Source: Beroe forskalii | Taxonomy: Eukaryota > Ctenophora > Nuda > Beroida > Beroidae | Assembly (NCBI GenBank): GCA_011033025.1 | Contig: WFMF01000019.1 | Location: forward strand, 372,001 to 436,000 | Direction of reading: 5' to 3' | Length of the DNA stretch: 64,000 bases | Shown here: positions 1 through 12,142 of the stretch, piece by piece | Numbering within the stretch: the stretch's first letter is position 1 | How the letters are laid out: each line of letters begins with the position of its first letter | Translations under genes and position numbers: made by a program | Notes under the pieces: model-generated | The model's input: only the letters and a program-made list of their open reading frames with translations | What the model was told of the DNA's origin: nothing | Database searches by the model: none

Positions 1-430
1 TCGAAAAAGATGGGGACGCTTGTCACAAGTTTAGAGATGAATGAAATAGTAATATAGCTCGTCTGATCGGCCGTGAAGTCGAGTCAAATATATGAAACTT
101 CACTTCATGAGGATTTATATGACACGTCCCCAGGCCCAGTTTTAATATAATTTAATTCAGGAAATGGAAATAACATCTACATATTGACAATATTTACCGA
201 GATAATCGATTATTATGGCTGACATTAATTCAGATGACATTGACAAAATTTATGCTTTCGTAATAGTTTCGTTATTTCAATTGGTTTAGGAAAGAGTTAA
301 AATTGGCTGGAGACTTACAAAAGAATGTCCACTTTAAAATGTGATCATGACCAGTTTAGCGATTAGTACCAATGAATGTAATGATTTCATGGAGTCTGTG
401 GTGTCTAAGTGTCCCACTCAGTTTGGATCC
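1..430. other. AT-rich stretch without recognised gene
   Basis: I see no open frame, RNA gene or repeat that can be supported here. The sequence is AT-rich noncoding DNA leading into the possible SINE at about 431. Confidence 0.4.
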
Positions 431-707
431 TAGATGGCTGAGTGGAAAAGAGGGGGTGTTTCCGACTTGCACTGGTAATGATCCAGTCACCTGCTACGTC
501 TAGTGTAGGAAGTGGGTGCCCCTCCGATGCTCACCTGACTGTGCACCGTTGGGCATGTGTCTTCTGCGGGAGACATGCACAGGTCGGGGGACATGAACAC
601 TTCTTGAAATTGAATAGTTTCCGTGCATAGGTCCTGGTCATGATCTTCATTTAAACGTCGTCTTAAAAAGGGTCCGGCTCCATGTTTGCTAAAAATAATA
701 ATAATAA
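431..707 (+). repeat. possible tRNA-derived SINE
   Basis: Positions 435-445 read TGGCTGAGTGG, an exact match to the Pol III box A consensus of tRNA genes. About 29 bp after it, 474-484 reads GGTAATGATCC, which fits box B (GGTTCGANTCC) only partly. A GC-richer body follows and ends in an A-rich (ATA)n-like tail at about 690-706. This layout suggests an old tRNA-derived SINE. No second copy lies in the window and no flanking target duplication was found, so the call is tentative. The 62-codon open frame inside it is not taken as a gene. Confidence 0.3.
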
Positions 708-2059
708 GGTGAAGGGTTATCTATTTATCTTATCATAGTCCATCATATTTGTGCGAAAGTTCACAACTATTTTCCCGGCACATATATAATTCCAACTATG
801 ACACTATTTATTTCATACGATCATCAAATACTTGTTTAACACCAGGTCAAGTATAACATGCCACAATAGTACCCTCCTTATAAATGAATAAATCATATTC
901 TAGGTATTACTATTATAAGTTACTAATTACATTCCTCCAATATTATTGTGAACTAAGCTACTAAGTTAAGTTTTTAAGTTTTTATGCAACCAAGTTTCAA
1001 GGTCTAGTTAATTTTCACCGTGCCAACATAATAACATGTTATTCAGAACTTTAAAACGAATAGTATTTGTAGTTTTTGCTTGTATTTTCTTCCGTTAATT
1101 TGCTCCATGAATAATTGTTAATATTTTTGCTCCTATAGTTCCAATTCTTTGAGCTACTAGTGTATCTAATTGCTCCTAGCTCTCTAGCTAGTCGAGATTA
1201 AGATATATTTTTTCATCCCAAGCGCCCAGCTCCTTAGGAGCTATTTTTTCAATGTTTCACAATTCTGTTCCAACAGCTGTACAGCCAATGACAGGAATAG
1301 AAGGTTGCCAGTTATTAGTATCAGTGAGGGTTAAGGAAGAGTATAGCCATACTTTCTTCCTTCACCCCACTTGAACTAGAGACCTCCATGGTTCTAGCAT
1401 AAATAAACCTTCATATATTTAAGTCGCTATGTATAAACACTCGCCCAAAGGGATCGTGTTTATATAAACAAGATAAACCCCTCAGGCGACGCCTTCAAGG
1501 TTTATCAATATATTGGTTGACATTAAATATTTGCGGGTTTATTATATTTTTTCACCAATGTTTTCGCCAATGTTTTTCTCTGATGAATTTAACTTAAGTA
1601 TACTATGATTTTAAGCATATATAGTGTTGGAGTACAATTTATTAGTTTATATATAAGGAACTTGTCGTGGTCTATATTTAAGTGCATTCTATAGTTTTCA
1701 ATAAAGAATTATGTTCTCATGAAACTCAAATAAATCTTCATCACATATAACGAAACGACAAGAATGAGACTTCTCCAATTTACCACGCTGAAATCGTGGT
1801 AAATTTCAATTAATTAACATATTCATGAACACCAACAAGTGACTATGTTAATTAAAGAGCGAATCCCATCTTGGTGCGTGGTTATATGGTTCTATTTAAT
1901 ATCCATAGCCAGGCTAAAAAGTAGAATTGCGATATGGCCATGGGCCAACGTGTTATCTCTCAGGTCTCAAATTCCAGCATGGGATCAATATGGCCGAAAT
2001 ATCGGGCCAAGGCCACTGTTAACATCTCGGCCATGGATATGACAAGTTTTTGAAGAAAT
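708..2059. other. intergenic, no gene seen
   Basis: This is AT-rich sequence with only short chance open frames. A small hairpin lies at about 1466-1500, with arms GATAAACC and GGTTTATC around an inner AGGC/GCCT. Nothing else is supported. Confidence 0.4.
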
Positions 2060-3516
2060 GTGATTTTAACATTTTTGATGAGTTGAATTGAAGGGTTTAA
2101 AGGCATGCGAAGACTTGTTGGAAAAGAGAGATGTGTTGTTTCTAGCACCACAAGTATCCTAGAGGCTACTAGGATTACCTTTGAAAACAATATATCTTTC
2201 TTCAATAATGTTGCTTTTTGTTCAAAATAATGGTACTGCTATGGGTCCTCATAATGCATGCTCATATGCGGACATAGTTATGCACCCTATTGATGTCATC
2301 ATCAATAGCAACGAAGATTTCACCATAGCCTTGTGGTGTAGGTTCAAAGATGATATCTTCTGTCCTTGGGTAATGGGTATTGAAAAACTTCATGAATTTC
2401 ATGCATGGATCAACACTCTTCATCCAAAAATCAAATTTACTATGAACTTTGCAGAAGACACTCAGAGGGTATTGAATATCTTGACACACCAGAGTGTATA
2501 TAAAAGACTCTTTTGATTCATACTACACTCTTACACCAAACCCTCAGACACATGCTTATCTTCAACCCAAACTTTTGTCATCCTACATGTGTGCACCAAT
2601 ATTCCTCAAGGAGTTGCCAAGAGGATTAAAAAAGAATTTGTTCAGAGGAATTGAGTATTTAAAACATAAACTTTCTCATTCTCAGCATTTTGTACATAGA
2701 GGTTATAATTTAGATTTTATTTCTACAGAATTCAATAAATGTGATAATTTAGACAGACTAGACCTCATAGGAGACCCTGAAATCAGTTTCACCGTTGAGA
2801 GTAAGGAGTGTGGCAGGAGGATTCCCTTGGTTTTGGACTTTCATCCAAGTTTTGCAGGTGCTACTAGAGCAGTTAATAAACACAAGCACCTTCTTGACTT
2901 GGATGATTCTCTGAAAGATGTAGTTTCCAAAGATAAAATCTTTGTGACTTTCAGAAAGGCTAAGACTATAGGGGATTCACTGGTACACCCCGATATTCTC
3001 GAGAGAACACTGAAATTAGGGCTACTAATCCTTTAGGTAATATAAATTGTGGCAAATGTAATTTATGTAAATTCTTTTTATCTGAGAATACTGTTAGAAT
3101 ACAGTCTTTATCAACCAAACAATTCCATAATATTAACCAATCTATATCTTGTGAAGATCTGCATGTGATTTATGTTATAACCGATCTAGTGTGTAACAAA
3201 CAGAATGTAGGAGTACTGATAGCACTATGAAGTTGCGTTTTCTCTAATCATAAAAGCCACATTAAGAAAAACATAAACAGTTGTAGGGTAGCTGTTCATT
3301 ATAATCAGAATAAAGCCCATAAATTTAGGATAGATAATCAAGCCCAATACAATGCTACCCTAGCATTAGAGCTTAAAGTCACCCTTGTAGATAAGGTCAA
3401 GCCTGAGCCATGGGATACCCCTTGAAAGCATCACCAACCACCTTAGCAAAAAAGAAGCTTATTGGCAGCACCAACTTAAAACCTTTCGAATCAGATGGAG
3501 GGCTGAACATCCGTAA
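2060..3516 (+). mobile_element. degenerate Penelope-like element fragment, family 1
   Basis: Translated pieces in several frames follow the family 1 PLE protein in order. The order is a stretch like LKACEDLLEKRD (about 2090), RT motif B GTAMGPHNACSYAD (about 2230), RT motif C WCRFKDDIF (about 2340), the post-RT HAYL block (about 2550), a Cys linker CGKCNLC (about 3055) and remnants of the GIY-YIG nuclease (VIYVITD near 3165, NHKSHIK near 3245, and a C-terminal YWQHQLK near 3460). Frameshifts and stops break it, notably near 2130, 2515, 3036 and 3210. It is in the opposite orientation to the other family 1 copies and more diverged, so it is an old dead copy. The 5' third and both termini are missing or unrecognisable. 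Confidence 0.8.
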
Positions 3517-4028
3517 TGAACGATAATAGCCAATAAGCGTGGCACAAGGCAAATAATCCCATGACTATAGATAGGCACCAGAGCATTCCCAAATCCCTTC
3601 TATCAGTCAATTTCTAAATTTTGTTTACTACGTTGAATCTTCAGGTCAATATCTCATGTATTTTGCATAGCTCAGATTCACCCCTTTACCCGACTTCGTT
3701 TATTTATTCAATTTATTCTTTCAGATTTTTTATGTTTGATGTTTTCAGGATGTAATAATTTATTGATATTGTTTGCTTTCAGATTTTAGTACCATTGATA
3801 ATGTAATTTTTCTTTTAGTTGTAGAGCATCATTGATATTGTAACAAATTTTAATGTGTGCTCTGACCGTACGCCATCACTTGACTTTTTCAGATTTTATA
3901 TTGTATTCTGTTATACTAATTCGTGAATGTCTTTTTAGCTGTATGATCCTTAGAAGATGTAATTTATTCGAAGTTACAGATCAGTTAATTGTTTTATTTT
4001 CATTCGAGAAATTTAAACTGAAAATTTA

Positions 4029-4032
<4 letters not shown>
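3517..4032. other. AT-rich spacer before a (TA)n tract
   Basis: No gene is visible. The segment GTTACAGATCAGTTAA at about 3974-3990 recurs at 12,141-12,157, in both places beside a (TA)n tract. It may be a shared element end or a shared target context. Confidence 0.4.

Positions 4033-4063
<31 letters not shown>
4033..4063. repeat. (TA)n microsatellite at the 3' end of a PLE
   Basis: A pure TA run of about 15 units. It marks the 3' limit of the minus-strand family 1 element that follows. Confidence 0.9.
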
Positions 4064-4067
<4 letters not shown>

Positions 4068-7000
4068 AATCTTGACACTGTGGAAGCAATGAAACGCATC
4101 AAATTTCTTTAAATAGTTTCCAAGTTAGGTACATGTTCGACATAGTTTGTCTTCATAGCCTATAAAAAAGTAATTGGTTGGTAAATTTATTCAATCATAA
4201 ATTGCAAATTTATTGAAAATATAGCTATATTGTGCTAAGCTCTATTGATATTTCTACCAAAAATTCAACATAAGTTTCAATTCATAATAATATAAAAATT
4301 TCAATATCAATATCAATTTAATTACCAAATTCTGGAATTCTATAAAATGAAAAATACTGTACAGAATAAATCAATGAATCAATCGGTACTGTCATGGTAT
4401 GAAATTAAAATCTGCAATAAATTAAAAAGGATGTTGGGTTACACAGAGAGATGGGATGGGCCTGTGTGGCGACCTAGCAAATGCTCTATTAAAAATTTTA
4501 TCGTTTATTAATGCCTCCAAATAACTTTGCAGCTTTCAATGCTCCTTGCCAAAATTTTTCCCTTATTTCTAGCTGCTGCTTCTTAGTTTTTCCTGGGACC
4601 TCCTCCACACATTCAATTAGGACTATACTAAGGTGGCTACTAAGCTGTGAGGTGTAGACTGCTTGGGTGCTCTTATCTAATTTATGGGCAGTTTTACCTA
4701 ATCTACTAAAATGGCTAGCTATTTCACATGTTTTTTTGCCCTGTTTTATATGCGACTTATGATTTCTCCACCTCACTTTCATGTTATCTTCTGTGTAACC
4801 AACATAAAATACATCTTCACAAATTTTGTCTGTTATTAAATAAATTACGCCTTTGGTATCACAAGTGATACGTGATTTGATTTTGAAAGTCTGATTGGTC
4901 TTTGATGTAGTAAAAGTTTTTGATTCAACCAGGAAATTCTGACAGAGGGTACACCCTTGATCACAACCAAAACAGCCTGAATCCCCATCCTCGACCCCAC
5001 CACCAACATTCTCCTCACCATGCCCAGGACTAGAGGCCTTCAACCTGTTCTTAGTAATCATGGACAATATGTTCTGTTCCATTTTATAGGAAGTGAACAC
5101 CGTATCCGGATTAAAAAGTTTCGAGGTCTCTGGGGTCAGAGAGAGGATGTGGAGGTTCTCCCTGATCATCTTAGACATCTGAGGAAGTCTATGATTAAAC
5201 TTGATGATCAGAGGGAACTTCCTAGAAGTTGCCTTCTCATCCCCTTCCCTGTCTAGACCTAACAGCTTATCACGAGGAGTTGCTCTGGCATTAGTGATAG
5301 CATCATCAATCAGAGACTCAGAGTATCCCCTTTTCAGGAGATGCTCCTTGTACTCTTCATAAGTGCTATCCCTAACTTCTTGCTCTGAGCAATTTCTCGT
5401 GACACGCTTCATCACACTGTTGGGGATGTTCTTGCAGATGTGAGTAGGGTGGTTTGAAGTAGGAAGGAGATATGCATGGGTATCTGATGGTTTGCTGTAC
5501 ATTGCAGTGGAAAGTTTCTGCCCAACTACACTGACAACAACATCCAGATACTCTATGCTATCTTCACTTGTGTTGATGGTGAATCGCAGCTTGGGGTTCA
5601 AAGAGTTCAACCAGCCATGAAATTCCATCAACTGCTCATGTGAGCCTGTCCAAACACCGAAGATGTCATCTCTGAATCTGGTCCATAACTCAATGAAGTG
5701 TCTCATGGGGTTGGAATCATTCATGACCTTTTGGTCGATGATTTTGTCCACTGCTGCATCAGCATAAGAACAAGCATGGTGGGGCCCCATGGCTGTACCA
5801 CTTCTTTGCTTTACAACTAACCCATCGAATTCAGCAATGTTTTCCTCCAGTGTGATTCTGATGGCCTCAATCAGAGAATCTGTTGAGGGAATGGGGAATG
5901 TTCGCTCATCAAATAGTTCTCGACAAGCTTGCAGTCCAGCATCATTATCAATGTTGGGGTACATGGCTTCGATGTCCCAACTGACAAGAATAATAGGGGG
6001 AGGATTTTCCTTCTCTTCCCTTTCTTCACTGTAGGATTTAATGATCTTGAGGAACTGTGTGGTATCTTTCAACCTATAAGGAAGTAGATTCATGAGTGGG
6101 CTCATATGGTGTTCAATCCACATTGAAATTCTCTCAGTTGGAGAGCCACAGCCTGATGTTATGAAGCGACCTGGATAGTTCTTCTCTGGCTTATGGGCTT
6201 TGTAATTCATGTAGATATAACCAAATGATGCATTCTTGTCAATCATCCAGTTTGACAACTCTTGTGACAAGTCTTCCTTATATTCCTCAGACCAATTGCT
6301 GATTCGAGCATGGATTTCGCTGATGGCAATGGAGGGATTTTCGACAACTTGGTAAGTAGCAGGGTTCATGATTTCTGATTGGACCCTGCTTTTATAACTG
6401 CTCAAGTCATCTACCACAAAACCAACTCCTTTGTCAAATGGCCTGATGATAACATCCTTCCACCTTTTCATCTCATTCAGAGCTTTCCGTTCTGCTGCTG
6501 TAAGGTTGTCTCCTGAACCTGACCTTTCCTTAGCTTCTTTGATACCGACCTCCAGTTTGTGCAGAAAAAGTTCTAGTGCATGGTTTTTGTTCACTGGAGC
6601 CATGAACTGACAACCATTGGACCTGATGAGAGCCTTCTCAGCCCGTTCCAATTCTGGGTCTTTGATTGTCATTTCTTCCTCTATGCGTTCTTCAATAATT
6701 TTAGTTGAATGCCAGTAGGCCCACCGTAGTTTGTTCTTCCAAAGCCCAAAGTCTTCCCTAAATTCTGAGAAATCCGCCTTCGGTGGAGTAGGGACAAACT
6801 TAGGACCTTTTCTGAAAATACCAAATGACCCTCTGTCAACACTTTGGATGATGACAAGTTTATGACCGGAGGAGGACAAGTAGGATCCATTGTTTCTCTT
6901 GTCTCCTCTGTTCTTCTGATGCTCCTTCTAGCCATTTTTCGACTAGGGATTCTTGTTTTCTTTTTCTTTGGGAGAATTCTCCTGTTTTTCCTTTTCAATA

Positions 7001-7157
7001 TGTGACTAGGTTGCCATTGAACATAATTCTTTCCAATGTCTTGATCCCTCTGCAACTTTTTTTTCATGAACTTTTGCCTGGTCTTCATTCACCTTGCTGA
7101 CCTGCTTGCTGATCTCCTCCATAACGGCAACATGCTCGTTTTGAGAGAGTTTCTTCC
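4064..7157 (-). mobile_element. Penelope-like element, family 1, nearly complete
   Basis: A minus-strand retroelement lying between two (TA)n tracts (4033-4063 and 7158-7217). It carries the RT plus GIY-YIG ORF at 4498-6879 and about 430 bp of 3' noncoding sequence (4064-4497). That sequence is similar to the 3' noncoding part of the next copy, for example the shared CTTCATAGCCTATA. The 5' end is cut at the (TA)n tract: coding sequence matching the N-terminal third of the longer copy (KLSQNEHVAVMEE, then VHEKK) runs up to about 7155. PLEs move by target-primed reverse transcription; placement in (TA)n is read from the sequence, and targeting is an inference. Confidence 0.85.
4498..6879 (-). 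CDS. PLE reverse transcriptase and GIY-YIG endonuclease
   Basis: A 793-codon frame encoding the catalytic body of a Penelope-like retrotransposon. In order: the RT entry block KAHKPEKNYPGRFITSG (about residue 225), motif A WDIEAMYPNI (about 300), motif B GTAMGPHHACSYAD (about 360), motif C FRDDIF (about 405) with the two catalytic Asp, the thumb region with HAYLLPTS, a Cys-rich linker CFGCDQGCTLC (about 640), and a GIY-YIG domain (GVIYLI, FYVGYT, KVRWRNHKSHI, terminal REKFW). The frame is intact from about 6820 down to 4498. The N-terminal third is out of frame: the T8 run at 7057-7064 and a missing base near 6823-6825 each shift it, so the listed start at 6879 is not the original one. Basic residues at about 6905-7010 resemble the nuclear-targeting tract of the longer copy. 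Confidence 0.85.
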   Translation of the reverse strand: MSSSGHKLVIIQSVDRGSFGIFRKGPKFVPTPPKADFSEFREDFGLWKNKLRWAYWHSTKIIEERIEEEMTIKDPELERAEKALIRSNGCQFMAPVNKNHALELFLHKLEVGIKEAKERSGSGDNLTAAERKALNEMKRWKDVIIRPFDKGVGFVVDDLSSYKSRVQSEIMNPATYQVVENPSIAISEIHARISNWSEEYKEDLSQELSNWMIDKNASFGYIYMNYKAHKPEKNYPGRFITSGCGSPTERISMWIEHHMSPLMNLLPYRLKDTTQFLKIIKSYSEEREEKENPPPIILVSWDIEAMYPNIDNDAGLQACRELFDERTFPIPSTDSLIEAIRITLEENIAEFDGLVVKQRSGTAMGPHHACSYADAAVDKIIDQKVMNDSNPMRHFIELWTRFRDDIFGVWTGSHEQLMEFHGWLNSLNPKLRFTINTSEDSIEYLDVVVSVVGQKLSTAMYSKPSDTHAYLLPTSNHPTHICKNIPNSVMKRVTRNCSEQEVRDSTYEEYKEHLLKRGYSESLIDDAITNARATPRDKLLGLDREGDEKATSRKFPLIIKFNHRLPQMSKMIRENLHILSLTPETSKLFNPDTVFTSYKMEQNILSMITKNRLKASSPGHGEENVGGGVEDGDSGCFGCDQGCTLCQNFLVESKTFTTSKTNQTFKIKSRITCDTKGVIYLITDKICEDVFYVGYTEDNMKVRWRNHKSHIKQGKKTCEIASHFSRLGKTAHKLDKSTQAVYTSQLSSHLSIVLIECVEEVPGKTKKQQLEIREKFWQGALKAAKLFGGINKR

Positions 7158-7180
7158 TATATATATATATATATATATAT

Positions 7181-7217
<37 letters not shown>
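7158..7217. repeat. (TA)n microsatellite between two PLE copies
   Basis: A run of about 60 bp of TA with a single interruption (AGA). It separates the 5' end of one minus-strand family 1 PLE from the 3' end of the next. Confidence 0.9.
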
Positions 7218-7221
<4 letters not shown>

Positions 7222-10200
7222 ATCTTAGAAATCCACTAGTAGACGAATGAAACTGCGGGGTTAGGAGAGGGAAATGGTGAAGGTACTAGCTCGAATATAA
7301 TTCTTCATAGCCTATACAAAAATTTTCAGGTTAGTAAATTACTGTCAAAATCAATTCACAAGTAATTCATTGTAATCTGTAATACATCATTTATTAAATC
7401 TGAAATAAATCAAATATCATCAAAATATCAATGTATCCGAAATACAACTGATAAAATTAAATCAGTATTAAATTGAAAAGCAAAAAAATGTTTAGCCAGT
7501 GACTAGCTAAACTGGGGGTGAATTTGAAAAAAGAAAATACTCTATCTAAAAACCTGAAAAGTCACAGCTGACCTCACTAAAAGCTTTACAGGGGGGCCAT
7601 GTTGGTCACAAGGTGATAGGCAGCCTGTGTGGGGCGAGCAAATGGCCATTAATTTCTATTGGTACGTTTATTGATGCCACCGAAAAGTCTAGTAGCTTTC
7701 AGAGCTCCTTGCCAATAAGTTTCTCTAATTTCACATGCCTCTTTCATGCTTTTACCTGGTATGGGATCCACACATTCAATCAAAATTATGCTAAGGTGGT
7801 TTTAAGAGAGGCAGTGAACGCTGTTGTGGTGGACTTGTCTAGTTTATGCAGGCCTGTACTATGCTTGGTGAAGTGGGTTGACATTTCACAGGACTTCTTA
7901 CCATACTTAATATGCGATTTATGGTTAGCCCACCTCACTTTCATGGTGTCACCTGTATAACCAACATAGAAAATTTTTTCACAAATTTTGTCATAAATTA
8001 CATAAATAATGTTCTGTGTGTCACATGTTAAGCGGGATTTGATTAAAAACTGTCTATTAATATTTGAGAGGTGAAAGAATTGGATTCAATCATAAAATTT
8101 TTACAGAGAGTACACAATTTGGGACACTTAAACAACCATGATTGATATTACTTATGGTGTTACTATCAGCATTTTCATCTACATTACTAACAACCAGGTT
8201 ACTAGCTACAGAGAGTTTATTGGTGTACTTATTTTTACAGATTAAAGATTTTAAATTCTTCTCCATCTTATATGAAACGAAAAGAGATTTACAATTGAAC
8301 ATTTCTTTTGTCTCAGATGTGAGCTCAATATGTGGAGATTATCTCTGATAATCTTCGACATTAACGGTAATTTCTGATTGAATTTCATGACTAGAGGATA
8401 CTGTTTCTTGACAGGATTGGAACTACCTGAGACCTTGTCTACTCCCAGCAGGCTCTCCCGTGTGCATTGTGTTGCAGACTCGATGGCCTCCTGAATTACA
8501 TCCTCGCTGTACTGTCTATGTCTCAGGTACTGACTGTATTCTGTTTTGGCCAGTGTGAAGTCAGCCTCTTCACTGCAATTGCGCCTAACACGCTTCATGA
8601 CACCTATGGGAATGTTTTTACATATATGAGCTGGGTGGCAAGAAGTGGGGAGAAGGTATGCATGGCTGTCACAAGGCTTGCTATAGATTTTAGTTTTTAT
8701 GCAGTTGTCAGTACCTGTGCTAACAAATAAGTCAAGGAAGATGGTGCCCTCTGTGCTATACTCTAAAGTAAATTTTAAACGCGGATGTAATCCATTCAGC
8801 CATGTGTCAAACAACCTCAGGTCCTCCTCTGTCCCAATCCAGGCACAATAAATATCATCCCTCAGACGAGCCCACAAAGAAATGAACTGATGAAAATGGT
8901 TGGTGTCAGACATGACTTTCTGATCTATAGCATAGTCAGCTGCCGCATCTGCATAGGAACAAGCATGACTAGGGCCCATTGCTGTTCCTTCGATTTGCTT
9001 GGTGACTAAGTCACCAAATTGGGCAATGTTCTCTTCGAGGGTTATGAGCAAAGCATCTATGATGGATTCTGTCGAAGGAAATGTATGAGTGCGTTTATTG
9101 AGTAAGTCTGTACATGCTTCGATGCCCAGGTCATTTTGGATGTTAGGGTACATTGCCTCAATGTCCCAACTGCAATGAATAATTGAATGGGTTTTGTTTC
9201 CTTCAACAGAGTTATAATCAAGGAGCTTTCTGAGGAAATGTGATGAATCTTGAAGTCTGTAGGGTAATGAATCCATTAGGGGACCTAAGTGAAATTCCAA
9301 CCATTTAGAAAGATTCTCAGTGGGGGAGCCACAAGCTGAGGTAATCAATCGACCAGGGTAGCCCTTCTCTGGTTTGTGGGCCTTGTACAGCAAATAATAA
9401 TATCCACACGAAGCATTCTCATTAACAACCCAATCCCTAAGGTTATCAGAAAGGGACTCTGGATATTTATCTATCCAGTCCTTGATTCTGGTATTGATTT
9501 TCACAATCTCAGATGCTGGATCATCAACCACCACATACGTTTGTGGATTGAGGATCTCTTTCTTCACTCTATTCTCATAATTAACTACATCATCCACCAC
9601 ATAACCTATTCCTTTATCATAGGGTCTCACAATAACATCTTTCCAAGATCTCATATCTTTGAGAGCTGATCTTTCTTCTTTTGAAAGGTTATCCCCACTA
9701 AAATTTCTTTCTTTGTGGTCTTTAATACCTAGATCCACTTTGTGGAAGAACAGTTCCAAGGCATGGTTTTGGTTGAGAGGAGCCATGTACTGAGATTTCT
9801 TCTCATTACGTAGGGCCTTTTCTGCATCAAGGAGTTTCTGCACATCAGGGTTGATGTCCTCTTCAGACTCTGGTTCTGGTTCAGGAAGGGGAAGTATGGG
9901 CAAAGGAACTTTTTCAGCCTTGCCGTATTCATGATGATAAGCCCACCTGAGACGGTTCTTCCACATAGTATAGTCCTTTTGAAATTCTGCCAGATCTGGT
10001 TTAGGAGGTGTTGGGACAAATTTTGGTCCCCTTTGGAAAATTCCAAAATGCCCCTCTGTTATGATCTTAGAGGTAGAAAGGTTAATGACAGGAGGGGGTG
10101 CTGAAGATGAACCTGGTTGACACAGAATGGCCCCTGGGCTATCACTGTTCTCAGAACGTAGACTTCTCCTTTTGAGTTTCCTACTAGACTTCCTAGCTGC

Positions 10201-10960
10201 TTTAGACTTAGCCTTAAACCTCCTATTTTTCCTTTTCTGTCTTGGGTCGTAATTTCTCTGAAAAGGGATATAGAACTTCCCATGTTCTAAATCACGCTGA
10301 AGCTTCTTCTCGTGGATGACAATTTGTTTGGATTGCAGAGCTGAGTCCTTTGAAGCAGTGTGAGCAATGACCGATTCCAATTCCTTGGCACTCAATGTTT
10401 GCTTTAAGGTCTCATCTAAGCGGAAAATTTTCTGACGTAGTCTTTCAATGGTTACATTCAGATGTGTCCGGATTACATCTGATGACCTAGAAGCAGCATA
10501 GTGAAAGAATTTCTGACAATTATCTTTCACAATCACATTGGGAAAACTTAGCTTAAACTTAGCCTGATCACATATACCCTTAGGGATGCAACCACTGAGC
10601 ATGCAGGATTTCATGTAAACCAATTGATTGTTAAGTCTGCTGTGCTTTTCCACGGTTCTCTGATAGGTCTTAACATCTGGAATACTATTCAGAAGGTTGA
10701 TTGGTCTATTCAAGCTTAGAGCTTGTGACCGTGTGACAAGGTTGACCGCTGTCTGTGTAGACCGCTGTTGGGATTGCTGAGATGGGAAAGCCAGCCTATC
10801 AAATGCTCCAAAATACAAAAACAAAATCAATAAAGTAATTCCAAAGAAACTGGATCTGGAGTCAGATACAAGTGTGATTCTGAACTTTTCCGCCATTTTT
10901 CATCATATTTTCTTAGCAGAATCAACAAACAGTTCTTTTGTGTGCTACTAGTAGATCCGA
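7218..10960 (-). mobile_element. Penelope-like element, family 1, long copy
   Basis: A minus-strand PLE of about 3.7 kb. Its 3' end (AATATCTTAGAAATCC at about 7218) abuts (TA)n, and its 5' end lies near 10,960. Its last 0.8-1.1 kb (7218 to about 8300) is repeated almost exactly at 10,965-12,030, directly upstream of the 5' end. That is the head-to-tail layout with a partial upstream copy that is typical of PLE pseudo-LTRs. It contains the 881-codon ORF and a frameshifted nuclease segment. Confidence 0.85.
7641..10896 (-). pseudogene. PLE polyprotein (RT, GIY-YIG), frameshifted before nuclease
   Basis: The main frame is 10,896-8251 (881 codons). An N-terminal extension absent from the other copy starts MAEKFRITLV and holds one strongly hydrophobic segment at about residues 17-34 (core FFGITLLILFLYF). 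A long linker and a basic tract near residues 215-250 (KRKNRRFKAKSK) follow. Then come the RT domain (motif A WDIEAMYPNI, motif B GTAMGPSHACSYAD, motif C LRDDIY) and the HAYLLPTS block. A one-base shift near 8330 moves the reading into another frame (MFNCKSLF onward). Further shifts near 8110 and 8065 break the linker. The GIY-YIG part (IFYVGYTGDTMKVRW, NHKSHIKYGKK) is readable at about 8060-7700 and breaks again near 7800. The copy is therefore probably inactive. Confidence 0.8.
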
Positions 10961-10964
10961 TATA

Positions 10965-12030
10965 TATAGAATATCTTAGAAATCCACTAGTAGACGAATG
11001 AAACTGCGGGGTTAGGAGAGGGAAATGGTGAAGGTACTAGCTCGAATATAATTCTTCATAGCCTATACAAAAATTTTTCAGGTTAGTAAATTACTGTCAA
11101 AATCAATTCACAAGTAATTCATTGTAATCTGTAATACATCATTTATTAAATCTGAAATAAATCAAATATCATCAAATATCAATGTATCCGAAATACAACT
11201 GATAAAATTAAATCAGTATTAAATTGAAAAGCAAAATGTTTAGCCAGTGACTAGCTAAACTGGGGTGAATTTGAAAAAAGAAAATACTCTATCTAAAAAC
11301 CTGAAAAAGTCACAGCGACCTCACTAAAAAGCTTTCAATGGGGGCCATGTTGGTCACAAGGTGATAGGCAGCCTGTGTGGGGGCGAGCAAATGGCCATTA
11401 ATTTCTATTGGTACGTTTATTGATGCCACTGAAAAGTCTAGTAGCTTTCAGAGCATTCTTTGCCAATAAGTTTCCTCTAATTTCACATGCCCTTTCATGC
11501 TTTTACCTGGCATGGGGATCCACACATTCAATCAAAATTATGCTAAGGTGGTTTTTAAGAGAGGCAGTGAACGCTGTTGTGGTGGACTTGTCTAGTTTAT
11601 GCAGGCCTGTACTATGCTTGGTGAAGTGGGTTGACATTTTCTCACAGGACTTCTTACCATACTTAATCATGCATTTATGGTTAGCCCACCTCACTTTCAT
11701 GGTGTCACCTGTATAACCAACATAGAAAATTTTTTCTACAAATTTTGTCATAAATACATAAATAATGTTCTGTGTGTCACATGTTAAGCGGGATTTGATT
11801 AAAAACTGTCTATTAATATTTGGAGAGGTAAAGAATTGATTCAATCATAAAATTTGCAGAGAGGCCACAATTTGGGGACACTTAAAACAACCATGATTGA
11901 TATTACTAGTGAAAAGTTACTATCAGCATTTTCATCTACATTACTAACAACCAGGTTACTACAGAGAGTTTATTATGTACTTATTTTACAGATTTAAAGA
12001 TTTTAAATTTTCTCCATCTTATATATATAT
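10965..12030 (-). mobile_element. partial PLE copy, family 1 (3' end with GIY-YIG)
   Basis: This is a near-identical repeat of the 3' end of the long copy, sharing the ctcgaatataattcttcata stretch and the GIY-YIG coding segment at 11,844-11,503 (IIYVFM, FYVGYTGDTMKVRW, ILIECV). It includes only nuclease and 3' noncoding sequence. Its 3' end lies directly behind the 5' end of the long copy (TATATATA at about 10,957). Small indels break the frame. Its 5' limit is near a short TA run at about 12,020. Confidence 0.8.
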
Positions 12031-12052
12031 ATTTCAAAATTCACCAGGAGCT

Positions 12053-12078
12053 AATGAGACGACATAATTTATCTGTAA

Positions 12079-12142
<64 letters not shown>

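Noticed and set aside
442..630. 62-codon plus-strand open frame
   Set aside because: It has no motif, lies inside the possible SINE body and has no splice or coding context.
5020..6034. Plus-strand frames opposite the PLE ORF
   Set aside because: They are antisense shadows of the reverse transcriptase gene with no protein-like conservation.
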